A stretch of 64,000 nucleotides of DNA, taken from positions 1-64,000 of the forward strand of contig NZ_MDEN01000055.1 of the NCBI RefSeq assembly GCF_001705435.1. Reading direction: 5' to 3'. Shown here one piece after another: positions 9,144-20,017 of the stretch. Below the pieces are notes generated by a model, which saw only the letters and a program-made list of their open reading frames with translations, did no database searches and was not told the origin of the DNA. Position 1 is the first letter of the stretch. Every line of letters starts with the position of its first letter. The stretch comes from Pseudomonas graminis (GTDB lineage: Bacteria > Pseudomonadota > Gammaproteobacteria > Pseudomonadales > Pseudomonadaceae). The translations under genes and the position numbers were made by a program.

Positions 9144-9236
9144 GTAGGACCGGCTTCAGCCGGGAAGGTGACTGTTGGCACACCCTCCATCCTCCGGTGT
9201 GACGACTCAGGCCTTCCCGGCTAAAGCCGGTCCTGC
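9144..9236. repeat. REPIN: inverted pair of 25-bp REP elements (family A)
   Basis: Two copies of a REP palindrome, GTAGGACCGGCTTCAGCCGG with flank and its reverse complement, face each other across about 45 bp, between two convergent genes. Further copies lie at 12943-13034, 23484-23508 and 34080-34101. Confidence 0.85.
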
Positions 9237-9272
9237 ATTCGTTCTGTCAGCCGGCAAGCCGGCCTTGGAGCC

Positions 9273-10214
9273 CTACCCCATCCGCTGGGTCAGAAACTCA
9301 AAAAACCGCGCGCGCAGCTCCGGTGACTCGTTGACCAGATGGTGACGCGCTTCGGGCAACATGAAGATCTGCGGCTCGGCGAACTTGTCCTTGAGCACCG
9401 GCAGATTGTGTTTCCAGTCCACTGTCATGTCTGACTCGCCCTGCACGATCAGCGGGCTGCGGCGGCTGCGCGGCGCGCGTTCGATGCGCTCGATCCATTT
9501 CGCCAGCGCGCCCACCCACACCGTTGGCAAGCGTCGCGGCTGCAACGGGTCCGCGAGCAGAAAGGGCAGAAAGGTCGGGGCGTTTGAGTTTTCGCTGAAG
9601 CGCCGGTCGATGGCTTTGACGAAGCCGCGCAGCAGGTAATAGCTGAGTTTCGACAAGGCCCAGCCACGCGGTCTCACCAGCGGCGCCAGCAGGATGATCT
9701 GACCCTGCGCCGGGCTGGCGTCGCCATGATGAAGCAAGTGGTCGATGACAATCGCGCCGCCAGTGCTTTGCCCGCACAAGTGCCACGGCTTGGGCAGCGT
9801 GAGGCGCTCGGCTTCGACAAACAGCCGATCCAGCACCGCCTGATACTCCGCGAAGTCGGTAATGCTCGCCCGCGCCCCACTGGACAGTCCATGGCCCGGC
9901 AAGTCGCAGGCAATCACCGCCAGCCCAAGCCCCAACGCCCAGTCGATGACGTGACGGTACAGCCCGACGTGATCGTAAAAGCCGTGCATCAGCACCAGCG
10001 TCCCGACCGGCTGATCAGGCATCCACATCTCCGCGACGATGTCGTAGCCGCCCACTTCAACGCGCCCGATCCGGCTACTGGTCGCGCCATTGGGCCCGAG
10101 CGCATTCAAACCGTAGAAACGCTGATAAGCCTGGGCCTCTTCAGATGGCGCCTGCAACGTGCTCAGCGGCAAGAGCTCAGCACGCAAATGGTCGGGGTCG
10201 AACGTGTCGGACAT
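9273..10214 (-). CDS. Alpha/beta hydrolase (monoglyceride-lipase/lysophospholipase-like, serine aminopeptidase S33 fold)
   Basis: A 313-residue cytosolic hydrolase. The oxyanion segment LMHGFYDH is at about 75-82, the nucleophile elbow GQSTGG puts Ser150 at the active site, the acid is probably Asp262 (QGESDMTVD) and the histidine is His291 or His292 (ARHHLVNE). The layout resembles bacterial monoacylglycerol lipases and lysophospholipases. No signal peptide is visible. It is divergent from the acylase gene, across about 165 bp. The natural ester substrate is not determinable from sequence. Confidence 0.85.
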   Translation of the reverse strand: MSDTFDPDHLRAELLPLSTLQAPSEEAQAYQRFYGLNALGPNGATSSRIGRVEVGGYDIVAEMWMPDQPVGTLVLMHGFYDHVGLYRHVIDWALGLGLAVIACDLPGHGLSSGARASITDFAEYQAVLDRLFVEAERLTLPKPWHLCGQSTGGAIVIDHLLHHGDASPAQGQIILLAPLVRPRGWALSKLSYYLLRGFVKAIDRRFSENSNAPTFLPFLLADPLQPRRLPTVWVGALAKWIERIERAPRSRRSPLIVQGESDMTVDWKHNLPVLKDKFAEPQIFMLPEARHHLVNESPELRARFFEFLTQRMG

Positions 10215-10379
10215 CGGAATTCCAGATGGGGGAGTGTAGGAAGCGGCCGCACGGAAGTGTCATCTGTCCGCAGCGGCGTGGCAAGTTGCGCCACTTAAAT
10301 CCATGGGCGCTCCGTCTACCCAGTCGCGAGACAAATCTGTAGCCTGCAAAACCTTCCCGATTCTCATTTGAGCCCCCGG

Positions 10380-12797
10380 ATGAAACGCAGCCTTTACGTC
10401 GTCGTCGCAGTGTTGGTGCTCATCGGGGGCGCAGGCGCGTGGTACATCCACGGCAAGCAGCCGGTCCGCGATGGCGAGATGAGCCTCACCGGGCTGCAGG
10501 CCCCGGTCACCGTGCGTTACGACGAGCGGGGCGTGCCGCATATTCGCGCCGACAATCAGGACGATCTGTACCGCGCGCTGGGCTACGTCCACGCTCAGGA
10601 CCGCCTGTTCCAGATGGAAATCCTGCGCAGGCTGGCGCGCGGGGAGCTCGCTGAAGTCCTTGGCCCCAAGCTGGTCAACACCGACAAGCTGTTCCGCAGC
10701 CTGCGCATCCGCGAACACGCCGATGCCTACGTCGCGCGCCAGGATAAAAACACGCCGGCGTGGAAGGCGCTGCAGGCGTATCTGGACGGCATCAATCAAT
10801 ACCAGGCGACGCATCCCAAACCGATCGAGTTCGACGTGCTGGGCATTCGCGAGCGGCCGTTCACGGCGCAAGACACCCTCAGCGTCGGCGGGTATCTGGC
10901 GTACAGCTTCGCGGCCGCTTTTCGCACCGAGCCGTTGATGACCTATGTGCGGGATCAACTGGGCCCGGAATACTTGAAAATCTTCGATCTGGACTGGCAG
11001 CCCAAAGGCGCGCTTGGGCAGTCTTCCGGGGGCAATCAAACGCCTGCGCTGACCGGCAACGACTGGGAAGGCCTCAATGACCTGGCGCTGCTCAGCCAGC
11101 AGGCACTGGAGAGAGCCGGCCTGCCGCAGTTCGAGGGTAGCAATGCCTGGGCGGTCTCCGGCAGCCGCACCCAGAGTGGCAAACCGCTGCTGGCGGGTGA
11201 TCCGCACATTCGTTTCTCGGTACCGGCAGTCTGGTACGAAGCGCAGCTTACGGCGCCGGGCTTTGAGCTATACGGGCATTTTCAGGCGCTCAACCCCTTC
11301 GCCCTGCTCGGCCACAACCTGGACTTCGGCTGGAGCCTGACCATGTTCCAGAACGATGATCTGGACCTGATCGCCGAGAAAACCAACCCCGACAATCCCG
11401 ATCAAGTCTGGTATCACGGCGCCTGGGTGGACATGACGTCCCGCACCGAACAGATCGAGGTCAAGGGCGAATCTCCCGTCATCCTGACCCTGCGGCAGTC
11501 ACCCCACGGCCCAATCGTCAATGACGCGATGGGTGGCAATGGGGCGCGACAGCCGAGCGATACGCCGATTGCGATGTGGTGGTCGTTTCTCGAGTCGGAC
11601 AACCCGATCCTCCAGGGCTTCTATGAAGCCAACCGCGCCGACACGCTGGACAAGATGCGCAGCGCCGCCGAGAAGATCCAGTCGCCGGGCCTGAACGTCG
11701 TTTACGCCAACGCCAGGGGTGATATCGGCTGGTGGGCTGCGGCACAGTTGCCCAGGCGGCCTGCGGGGGTCAATCCGACGTTCATTCTCGACGGCGCCTC
11801 CGAGCAGGCTGACAAGAATGGCTTCTACCCTTTCAGCGCAAACCCGCAGGAAGAGAACCCGACACGGGGTTATATCGTCTCGGCGAACTTCCAGCCGGTG
11901 TCGCCTACGGGGATGGAGATTCCGGGCTATTACAATCTCCCCGAACGCGGTCGTCAGCTGAATAACCAACTGAGCAACGACAAGGTGAAATGGAATCTGG
12001 AGAACAGCAAAGCGCTGCAGCTCGGCACCCGGACGGATTACGCCGCACAGATGCTCACGCCGTTGATTCCGGTGCTGCGCCGGGTGGTGAGCGAGCCGGA
12101 GGAGCACGACTTGCTGGAGCGCATGGCGGCGTGGAACGGTGACTACTCCGTGGATTCGGTGGGGGCGACGCTGTTCAATCAGTTCCTGTTCAACCTGACC
12201 GATGAGGCTTTCCATGACGAGCTGAGCGACGGGCTGTTCACCACGCTGCTGTCGACCCGCCTCATTGACCTGGCGCTGCCGCGACTGGCGGCCGACGCGA
12301 ATTCGCCGTGGTGGAACAATCGCCATTCTCGAGAGCCCGAGAGCCGCGACAACACGGTGAAGGTCGCCTGGCATGCCGCGGTCTCGCATTTGAAATCGCT
12401 GTACGGGCAGAACCCGGATGAATGGACGTGGGGCAAGGCGCACACGCTGACCCACGAACATCCGCTGGGCAAACAGCCGCCGCTGGACATGCTGTTCAAT
12501 GTCGGGCCGTTCGCGGCGCCCGGTACCCATGAGGTGCCGAACAACCTGTCAGCGAGCCTGGGCCCCGCGCCGTGGCCGGTGACGTACGGGCCATCGACGC
12601 GCCGCCTCATCGACTTCGCCGACCCGGCCCATGCTCTGGGCATTAACCCGGTGGGCCAGAGCGGCGTGCTGTTCGACAAGCACTACGCCGATCAGGCGCA
12701 ACGCTACGTCAACGGCGAGTACGTGCCGGAGCGGTTCAGTGAAGGGGATGTGGCGGGCAACAGCAAAGAGGTATTGAGGTTAGTGCCGGGGCGTTAA
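10380..12797 (+). CDS. hacB: Penicillin-acylase family N-terminal-nucleophile hydrolase, AHL acylase HacB-like
   Basis: An 805-residue periplasmic acylase precursor that should self-cleave into two subunits. Residues about 5-22 are a signal/anchor segment. The predicted autocleavage site is Gly253-Ser254 in FEGSNAWAVSG, with Ser254 becoming the N-terminal nucleophile. The conserved YVHAQDRLFQME block is near residue 69. Its position directly after the spu cluster matches the gene called hacB in P. syringae and P. aeruginosa, an acyl-homoserine-lactone acylase. I use the ATG at 10380; a TTG 12 bp upstream is in frame. The family is sure; AHL specificity is inferred from position. Confidence 0.85.
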   Translation: MKRSLYVVVAVLVLIGGAGAWYIHGKQPVRDGEMSLTGLQAPVTVRYDERGVPHIRADNQDDLYRALGYVHAQDRLFQMEILRRLARGELAEVLGPKLVNTDKLFRSLRIREHADAYVARQDKNTPAWKALQAYLDGINQYQATHPKPIEFDVLGIRERPFTAQDTLSVGGYLAYSFAAAFRTEPLMTYVRDQLGPEYLKIFDLDWQPKGALGQSSGGNQTPALTGNDWEGLNDLALLSQQALERAGLPQFEGSNAWAVSGSRTQSGKPLLAGDPHIRFSVPAVWYEAQLTAPGFELYGHFQALNPFALLGHNLDFGWSLTMFQNDDLDLIAEKTNPDNPDQVWYHGAWVDMTSRTEQIEVKGESPVILTLRQSPHGPIVNDAMGGNGARQPSDTPIAMWWSFLESDNPILQGFYEANRADTLDKMRSAAEKIQSPGLNVVYANARGDIGWWAAAQLPRRPAGVNPTFILDGASEQADKNGFYPFSANPQEENPTRGYIVSANFQPVSPTGMEIPGYYNLPERGRQLNNQLSNDKVKWNLENSKALQLGTRTDYAAQMLTPLIPVLRRVVSEPEEHDLLERMAAWNGDYSVDSVGATLFNQFLFNLTDEAFHDELSDGLFTTLLSTRLIDLALPRLAADANSPWWNNRHSREPESRDNTVKVAWHAAVSHLKSLYGQNPDEWTWGKAHTLTHEHPLGKQPPLDMLFNVGPFAAPGTHEVPNNLSASLGPAPWPVTYGPSTRRLIDFADPAHALGINPVGQSGVLFDKHYADQAQRYVNGEYVPERFSEGDVAGNSKEVLRLVPGR

Positions 12798-12810
12798 CCC
12801 CGTGTGAGTG

Positions 12811-12921
12811 ATGATCGTCCCCACGCTCCGTGTGGGGATGCCGCCCGGGACGCTCCGCGTCCATCGCTGTGACGCGGAGCGTCAGGAGATGCATTCCCAC
12901 GCAGAGCGTGGGAACGATCAT
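12811..12921. repeat. Nested palindromic intergenic repeat (family B)
   Basis: An outer imperfect inverted repeat (ATGATCG-type end with CCACGCTCCGTGTGG, and its partner ending CGATCAT) encloses a perfect 13-bp inverted pair, GACGCTCCGCGTC at 12849-12861 and its complement at 12871-12883. This is a known style of dispersed Pseudomonas repeat. It lies between hacB and spuH and may act as a transcriptional stop. Confidence 0.75.
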
Positions 12922-12942
12922 TGACTGCCTGGCACACCGACT

Positions 12943-13034
12943 GTAGGACCGGCTTTAGCCGGGAAGGCGTTGGACGTTACGCTGCAAATCTATAGCGAAC
13001 ACACCGGCCTCTTCCCGGCTGAAGCCGGTCCTAC
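12943..13034. repeat. REPIN, family A
   Basis: Inverted pair of the same REP element as at 9144-9236 (GTAGGACCGGCTTTAGCCGG and complement). It ends 3 bp before the spuH stop codon and lies just after the family B repeat, so two unrelated repeat units stack between hacB and spuH. Confidence 0.85.
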
Positions 13035-13036
13035 TA

Positions 13037-13927
13037 TCAAACCGACTCGACCACCTTCGCACGGCGTATGTCCGGCTGTTTCCAGCCGTCTGCGGCGGCT
13101 TCTTCGATGGCTTGCTGGATCGCGCGTTTGCGGTTGTTTTCCGCGCGGCGGCTGAAGAACCAGACCAGGAAGGTCGCAATCGACACCGCCAGCAGAATCA
13201 AGCTGGCAATCGCGTTGATCTCAGGCTTCACGCCCAGGCGCACTGCCGAGAACACTTCCATCGGCAGGGTCGTCGAGCCCGGGCCGGAGACGAAGCTCGC
13301 CAGCACCAGGTCGTCCAGCGACAGCGCGAAGGACATCATCGCCCCGGCTGCCAGCGATGGCGCGATCATCGGAATGGTGATCAAAAAGAACACCTTCCAT
13401 GGCCGTGCACCCAGGTCCATTGCCGCTTCTTCGATGGACATGTCCAGCTCACGCAGACGCGCCGACACCACCACCGCCACATACGCCGCACAGAACGTCG
13501 TGTGAGCGATCCAGATGGTGACGATGCCACGCTCCTCGGGCCAGCCGAGCAACTGCGCCATCGCCACGAACAGCAGCAACAGCGACAGACCGGTAATCAC
13601 TTCCGGCATCACCAGTGGCGCGGTGACCAGGCCGCCAAAGAACGTCTTGCCCTTGAAGCGGGTGATGCGCGTCAGCACGAACGCCGCCATGGTGCCCAGC
13701 GCCACGGCAGCGATTGACGTGTAGAGGGCGATTTCCAGCGAGCGCATGACCGCGCTCATCAATTGCGTGTTGTCGAGCAGCCCGACATACCACTTCACCG
13801 ACCAGCCCCCCCAGACCGTTACCAGCTTGGAGGCGTTGAACGAGTAGATCACCAGAATGACCATGGGCGCGTAGATGAAGATCAGGCCCAGCACCAACAT
13901 CAGGTTCGAGAATCGGAAGCCTCTCAT
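13037..13927 (-). CDS. spuH: Polyamine ABC transporter permease SpuH (PotI type)
   Basis: A 296-residue inner-membrane permease, one of two in the spermidine/putrescine importer. About six hydrophobic helices are visible, with the EAA cytoplasmic loop [21 protein letters not shown] that docks on the ATPase. The C-terminal tail after [18 protein letters not shown] is cytoplasmic. Its start overlaps the spuG stop by 4 bp (13924-13927). It is the last gene of the minus-strand spu operon. Order spuDEFGH is the same as in P. aeruginosa. Confidence 0.92.
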   Translation of the reverse strand: MRGFRFSNLMLVLGLIFIYAPMVILVIYSFNASKLVTVWGGWSVKWYVGLLDNTQLMSAVMRSLEIALYTSIAAVALGTMAAFVLTRITRFKGKTFFGGLVTAPLVMPEVITGLSLLLLFVAMAQLLGWPEERGIVTIWIAHTTFCAAYVAVVVSARLRELDMSIEEAAMDLGARPWKVFFLITIPMIAPSLAAGAMMSFALSLDDLVLASFVSGPGSTTLPMEVFSAVRLGVKPEINAIASLILLAVSIATFLVWFFSRRAENNRKRAIQQAIEEAAADGWKQPDIRRAKVVESV

Positions 13928-14844
13928 GCCTTGCCCTCCAGCTCTTTGGCCTGACTGCGGTTGAACAGAATGATCGGGACGATGAGGATCAACAGCATCA
14001 CCACCGCCAGCGACGACGCTACCGGCCAGTCACGGTTGTTGAAGAATTCCTGCCACAGCACTTTACCGATCATCAGCGTCTCGGGGCCGCCCAGCAGTTC
14101 GGGGATGACGAACTCGCCCACCACCGGAATGAACACCAACATGCAGCCAGCGATGATGCCGTTCTTGGACAGGGGTACGGTGATCTTCCAGAAGCTGTTG
14201 AAGGTGCTCGAACCCAGGTCCGATGCGGCTTCCAGCAGACTTTGATCGTGCTTCACCAGATTCGCGTACAGCGGCAGGATCATGAACGGCAGATACGAAT
14301 ACACCACGCCGATGTACACCGCGAGATTGGTGTTCAGGATCTGCAACGGCTCGCTGATCACGCCCAGCCACATCAGGAAAGCGTTGAGCAGGCCGTTGTT
14401 GCTGAGGATGCCCATCCATGCGTAGACGCGGATCAGGATCGCGGTCCAGGTCGGCATCATGATCAACAGCAGCAACACCGTCTGTATTTCTTTGCGGGCG
14501 ATGGAGATGCCGTACGCCATCGGATAGCCGATCAACAGACACAGCACGGTGCTGATGAAGGCCATCTTCAGCGAACCCAGGTACGCCGAGATGTACAGGT
14601 CGTCACTGGTCAGCAGCGCGTAGTTGGCGAAGTTGAGCACGATGTCGAGCTTCTGCTCGACGAAGGTGAAGATCTCGGTGTACGGCGGAATCGCTACATC
14701 GGCTTCAGCGAAGCTGATCTTGATAACGATCAGAAACGGCAGCGCGAAAAACAGAAACAGCCACAGGAACGGCACGCCGATAACGGCCTGGCGCCCGGTG
14801 GGTTTTATTCGATTGAAAGCCCGTTTTATCTTTCGGATTTTCAT
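13924..14844 (-). CDS. spuG: Polyamine ABC transporter permease SpuG (PotH type)
   Basis: A 306-residue inner-membrane permease, partner of SpuH. It has an N-terminal cytoplasmic stretch rich in Lys/Arg, about six helices, and the EAA loop EAASDLGSSTFNSFWKITVP. The ATG at 14844 overlaps the stop of spuF (14841-14844), implying translational coupling; the frame is open 33 bp further upstream, but the coupled ATG is preferred and gives MKIRKIKRAF. Together with SpuH it forms the membrane channel. Confidence 0.92.
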   Translation of the reverse strand: MKIRKIKRAFNRIKPTGRQAVIGVPFLWLFLFFALPFLIVIKISFAEADVAIPPYTEIFTFVEQKLDIVLNFANYALLTSDDLYISAYLGSLKMAFISTVLCLLIGYPMAYGISIARKEIQTVLLLLIMMPTWTAILIRVYAWMGILSNNGLLNAFLMWLGVISEPLQILNTNLAVYIGVVYSYLPFMILPLYANLVKHDQSLLEAASDLGSSTFNSFWKITVPLSKNGIIAGCMLVFIPVVGEFVIPELLGGPETLMIGKVLWQEFFNNRDWPVASSLAVVMLLILIVPIILFNRSQAKELEGKA

Positions 14845-15983
14845 GAGCGCAACACCACGCCGCTGTCGTCTTCCCACCAGACGAAGACTTCGTCGTCCCA
14901 GGTCGGCCGTGTGCCCTGGCGCTCGGCGTTGGCGACAAACGACTGCACCAGCTTGCCCGACGGCAGCTTCACATAGAACACCGAGTGACCGCCCAGATAG
15001 GCGATGTCGTGTACCTTGCCCCGGGACCAGTTGTGCTCGAACGACGGCTGTTCGGTAGTCACCAGCAGCTTTTCAGGGCGCAGCGCGTAGGTAATGCGCT
15101 TGTCTTCCACTGACGTGGTGACGCCGTGGCCGACATAGATCTTGCGCTCCAGCTCAGGGCTGCTGATCAGGGCGTGGCCTTCCATGTCTTCGATGACTTC
15201 ACCGTCGAACAGGTTGACGTTACCGATGAACTCGCACACCAGGCGGCTGGTCGGCGTTTCGTAGATATCGATCGGGCTGCCGATCTGCGCGATCCAGCCC
15301 AGGTGCATGATCGCGATGCGCTCGGCCATGGTCATGGCCTCTTCCTGGTCGTGGGTCACCATCACGCAGGTCACGCCGACGCGCTCGATGATTTCCACCA
15401 ATTCCAGCTGCATCTGCGAACGCAGTTTTTTGTCCAGCGCGCCCATGGGCTCGTCGAGCAGCAGCAGTTTCGGCTTCTTCGCCAGCGAACGCGCCAGTGC
15501 CACACGCTGACGCTGACCGCCGGACAACTGATGCGGCTTGCGCTTGGCGTACTGAGTCATCTGCACCAGTTTGAGCATCTCGGCGACCCGCGCTTCGATC
15601 TCGGCCTTGGGCAGTTTGTCCTGCTGCAGACCGAAAGCGATGTTCTGTGCCACAGTCATGTGCGGAAACAACGCGTAGGACTGGAACATCATGTTGATCG
15701 GACGTTCGTACGGCGGCATGTCGGTGATGTCGACGCCGTCGAGGTAAATGCGCCCTTCGGTCGGGCGTTCGAAGCCGGCAAGCATGCGCAGCAGGGTCGA
15801 TTTCCCCGAGCCGGAGCCGCCGAGCAGGGCAAAAATTTCACCCTTGTTGATCTGCAGAGACACGTCGTCCACAGCAATCGTCTCATCGAACTTCTTCGTG
15901 ACCCGATCGATTTTGACCAGCACCTGTTTCGGTTGCTGACCACCCTCAAGGGATTTCTTGTAGGCGCCGGAGGCAACTGCCAT
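14841..15983 (-). CDS. spuF: Polyamine ABC transporter ATPase SpuF (PotG type)
   Basis: A 380-residue ATPase driving polyamine import. Walker A is GGSGSGKST (55-63); the signature LSGGQRQR, Walker B LLLLDEP and the switch His in VTHDQEEA follow. A C-terminal TOBE domain (from about residue 290, ALRPEKLLV) is typical of PotA/PotG proteins. The ATG at 15983 is preceded by GGGAG and gives the right length; upstream in-frame codons are not used. The gap to spuE is 56 bp and it overlaps spuG by 4 bp. Confidence 0.93.
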   Translation of the reverse strand: MAVASGAYKKSLEGGQQPKQVLVKIDRVTKKFDETIAVDDVSLQINKGEIFALLGGSGSGKSTLLRMLAGFERPTEGRIYLDGVDITDMPPYERPINMMFQSYALFPHMTVAQNIAFGLQQDKLPKAEIEARVAEMLKLVQMTQYAKRKPHQLSGGQRQRVALARSLAKKPKLLLLDEPMGALDKKLRSQMQLELVEIIERVGVTCVMVTHDQEEAMTMAERIAIMHLGWIAQIGSPIDIYETPTSRLVCEFIGNVNLFDGEVIEDMEGHALISSPELERKIYVGHGVTTSVEDKRITYALRPEKLLVTTEQPSFEHNWSRGKVHDIAYLGGHSVFYVKLPSGKLVQSFVANAERQGTRPTWDDEVFVWWEDDSGVVLRS

Positions 15984-16039
15984 GGGTGAAACTCCCAACT
16001 GTTTTTGCGCCCGGCCAATGGGGTCGGGCGCCAAGGTCT

Positions 16040-17149
<1,110 letters not shown>

Positions 17150-17289
17150 TTAGTAGGTGGGCCTGTTGCCCGTACCGATGACAGTGACGACTGCCTGTGA
17201 CACATCCGGCGCGCAACTTACCTTCGATAAACCCTTCTCGCAAAAAAACTTTTTGTGACGCGGGTGTCATGACGGCTGACGCAAAACCT

Positions 17290-17375
17290 GTAGGAGTGAA
17301 CTTGCTCGCGATTGCGGTGTGTCAGTCCTGCATTCATTTGAAGCAGTCAGCATTTGCGAGCAAGCTCGCTCCCAC
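17290..17375. repeat. REPIN, family C (GTGGGAGCGAGCTTGCTCGC type), imperfect
   Basis: Left arm GTAGGAGTGAACTTGCTCGC and right arm GCGAGCAAGCTCGCTCCCAC face each other across about 46 bp, inside the spu operon between spuD and spuE. Other copies are at 27314-27405, 48906-49009 and 63325-63350. It might tune the ratio of SpuD to SpuE mRNA, but that is inference. Confidence 0.8.
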
Positions 17376-17410
17376 GGGTGCGCCGTACAGGACGACGCAC
17401 CCGGTCAGGC

Positions 17411-18508
17411 TTATTTACCCGATTTGATGTTGGTCCAGCTGCGGGTCATCAGGCGTTGAGTCGCCGCCGGCAAGTCGGCGATCGCGTACAACTTGGCCAG
17501 AACGTCCGCTGGCGGGTATACGCCCGGGTCAGACGTGATGTCCTTGTCGACGAACTCGGTGGCCGCCTTGTTGCCGTTCGGGAAGTGAACGGAGTTGGTG
17601 ATTTCAGCCATTACCTTCGGTTGCAGGATGAAGTTCATGAACTTGTAGGCGCCTTCGACGTTTTCGGCATCTTTCGGGATGGCGACCATGTCGTAGAAGC
17701 TGCCTGCACCTTCTTTCGGAATGTTGTAGCTGACTTTGACCTTGCCGCCCGCTTCTTCAGCGCGCGCCTTGGCCTGGTAGATGTCACCCGAGTAACCCAC
17801 GGCGACGCAGATGTTGCCGTTGGCCAGGTCCGAGATGTACTTGGACGAGTGGAAGTAGGTGATCGAAGGACGAATCTTCTTGAACAGATCCTCGGCCTTC
17901 TGCAGGTCTTCCTTCTTCTGACTGTCGGTCGGCAGGCCCAGGTAATGCAGCGCCACTGGCAGCATTTCGGTTGGCGAGTCCAGGAAGCTGATCCCGCAGC
18001 CTTTCAGCTTGGCAGCGTTTTCCGGCTTGAACAGCAGGTCCCACGAGTTGACCGGTGCATCAGCGCCCAGGGCGGCTTTGACCTTTTCAGCGTTGTAGCC
18101 GATGCCGATCGAGCCCCACATGTACGGGAATGCGTGCTTGTTGTCCGGGTCGCTGATCGACACAGCTTTCAACAAGGCAGGGTCGAGGTTTTTGTAATTT
18201 GGCAGCTTGGACTTGTCCAGCTCCTGGTAGACGCCGGCCTTGATCTGCTTGGCCAGGAAGTTGTTCGACGGTACGACGATGTCGTAACCCGACTTACCGG
18301 CCAGCAACTTGGCTTCCAGGGTCTCGTTGCTGTCAAACACGTCGTACACCACTTTGATGCCCGACTCTTTCTCGAAATCGGCGATGGTGTTGGGTGCGAT
18401 GTAATCGGACCAGTTATAGACGTGCAGGACTTTGTCATCGGCGTGTGCAGCGGCGGCCACTGCGCCCATGAGGGACAAGGCCAGGAGGGTTTTGCCAAAT
18501 TTCTTCAT
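17411..18508 (-). CDS. spuD: Putrescine-binding periplasmic protein SpuD
   Basis: A 365-residue periplasmic solute-binding protein with signal peptide 1-23 (ending AHA), mature start [15 protein letters not shown] and C-terminus [12 protein letters not shown], as in PotF and SpuE. The frame is open upstream, but the ATG at 18508 is the start that begins with a proper signal peptide ([15 protein letters not shown]). It lies 73 bp after spuC in the same direction. It delivers putrescine to the SpuFGH importer; SpuD versus SpuE naming follows gene order. Confidence 0.88.
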   Translation of the reverse strand: MKKFGKTLLALSLMGAVAAAAHADDKVLHVYNWSDYIAPNTIADFEKESGIKVVYDVFDSNETLEAKLLAGKSGYDIVVPSNNFLAKQIKAGVYQELDKSKLPNYKNLDPALLKAVSISDPDNKHAFPYMWGSIGIGYNAEKVKAALGADAPVNSWDLLFKPENAAKLKGCGISFLDSPTEMLPVALHYLGLPTDSQKKEDLQKAEDLFKKIRPSITYFHSSKYISDLANGNICVAVGYSGDIYQAKARAEEAGGKVKVSYNIPKEGAGSFYDMVAIPKDAENVEGAYKFMNFILQPKVMAEITNSVHFPNGNKAATEFVDKDITSDPGVYPPADVLAKLYAIADLPAATQRLMTRSWTNIKSGK

Positions 18509-18581
18509 TCGTACGGCTCCAGTGTTTTTTATGTAAGCGGCGTCTAGACGGCGGACAGTCTGGCAATTTCCCGATAAAAAT

Positions 18582-19946
18582 TCAGCCCTGCAATGACTCA
18601 AGCGTCAGGTCCAGGCACTTGCGCGCCTTTTCAATCAGCTCGTCGATCTCGGCGGAGGTAATCACCAGCGGCGGCGAGATGATCATGGTGTCGCCCACGG
18701 CCCGCATGATCAGGCCATTGTTGAAGCAAAAAGTGCGGCAAATCATGCCTGCTCCTTTGCCGACATAGCGCTCCCGAGTCGCCTTATCCTTCACCAGTTC
18801 GATAGCGCCCAGCATGCCGACGCCCCGCACCTCACCCACCAGCGGGTGATCGCTCAGCTCGCGCAGACGCTTTTGCAAATAGGGTGCCGTTTGAGACTTC
18901 ACCCGTTCGACGATCTTTTCTTCACTCAGAATGCGAATGTTCTCCAGCCCCACGGCTGCCGCCACCGGGTGACCGGAGTAGGTGAAACCGTGGTTGAAGT
19001 CGCCGCCCTCGTTCAGCACCTTGACCACTTCGTCGCGCACGATGACGCCACCCATGGGGATGTAGCCGGAGGTCAGGCCCTTGGCAATGGTCATGAGGTC
19101 AGGCTTGAGGTCGTAGAAGTCGCTGCCGAACCATTCGCCGGTGCGGCCAAAGCCACAGATGACTTCGTCGGCCACAAAGAGGATGTCGTATTTGGCCAGG
19201 ATCTCTTTGATCTTCGGCCAGTAGGTGTCGGGCGGAACGATGACTCCGCCGGCGCCCTGAATCGGCTCGGCGATAAATGCGCCGACATTGTCCACGCCCA
19301 GTTCGAGAATCTTCTTCTCCAGCTGTTCGGCCGCCCAGACGCCGAACTCGTCGGGGGTCATGTCGCCGCCTTCACCGAACCAGTAAGGCTGCGGAATGTG
19401 CACGATGCCCGGAATCGGCAAATCGCCCTGCTCGTGCATGTAGGTCATGCCGCCCAGGCTCGCGCCGGCGACGGTCGAGCCGTGGTAACCGTTGACGCGG
19501 CTGATGATGACTTTCTTGCTCGGCTGGCCCTTGATCGCCCAGTAGTGACGCACCAGACGCAGCACCGTGTCGTTGCCTTCGGAGCCTGAACCGGTGAAGA
19601 ACACGTGGTTCATGCCCTCGGGGGCAATGTCGGAAATGGCCTTGGCCAGTTGCAGTGCCGGCGGGTGAGCGGTCTGGAAGAACAGGTTGTAATAGGGCAG
19701 TTCGCGCATCTGCTTGCTGGCAGCATCCGCCAGTTCTTCGCGACCGTACCCGATAGCAACACACCAGAGCCCGGCCATGCCGTCGAGGATCTTGTTGCCT
19801 TCGCTGTCCCAGAGGTAAACGCCCTTGGCGTTGGTGATGATGCGCGGGCCTTTCTCTTTCAACTGCTTGAAATCGCTGAACGGCGCCAGGTGATGATCAC
19901 TGCTGAGGGCTTGCCATTCGCGGGTTTGCGGGTTGTTGGAACTCAT
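18582..19946 (-). CDS. spuC: Polyamine:pyruvate aminotransferase SpuC
   Basis: A 454-residue class III PLP aminotransferase that transfers the amino group of putrescine and related diamines to pyruvate, the first step of the transamination route of polyamine catabolism. Visible motifs are [12 protein letters not shown] (cofactor-phosphate binding), [14 protein letters not shown] with the PLP-ring Asp260, and the Schiff-base Lys289 in [16 protein letters not shown]. Length is normal. It sits between spuB and spuD in the operon, as in P. aeruginosa. Confidence 0.93.
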   Translation of the reverse strand: MSSNNPQTREWQALSSDHHLAPFSDFKQLKEKGPRIITNAKGVYLWDSEGNKILDGMAGLWCVAIGYGREELADAASKQMRELPYYNLFFQTAHPPALQLAKAISDIAPEGMNHVFFTGSGSEGNDTVLRLVRHYWAIKGQPSKKVIISRVNGYHGSTVAGASLGGMTYMHEQGDLPIPGIVHIPQPYWFGEGGDMTPDEFGVWAAEQLEKKILELGVDNVGAFIAEPIQGAGGVIVPPDTYWPKIKEILAKYDILFVADEVICGFGRTGEWFGSDFYDLKPDLMTIAKGLTSGYIPMGGVIVRDEVVKVLNEGGDFNHGFTYSGHPVAAAVGLENIRILSEEKIVERVKSQTAPYLQKRLRELSDHPLVGEVRGVGMLGAIELVKDKATRERYVGKGAGMICRTFCFNNGLIMRAVGDTMIISPPLVITSAEIDELIEKARKCLDLTLESLQG

Positions 19947-20017
19947 GAATCACTCCATTGTGGTATCGCGTGTGGAGCGCCGTCGACTCACTGGGAGTCC
20001 GGCGACGCCCCGGGACG

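Noticed and set aside
9144..9236. CRISPR array
   Set aside because: The repeated units are palindromic REP pairs in inverted orientation and scattered singly; no regularly spaced direct repeats with spacers occur anywhere in the window, and no cas genes.
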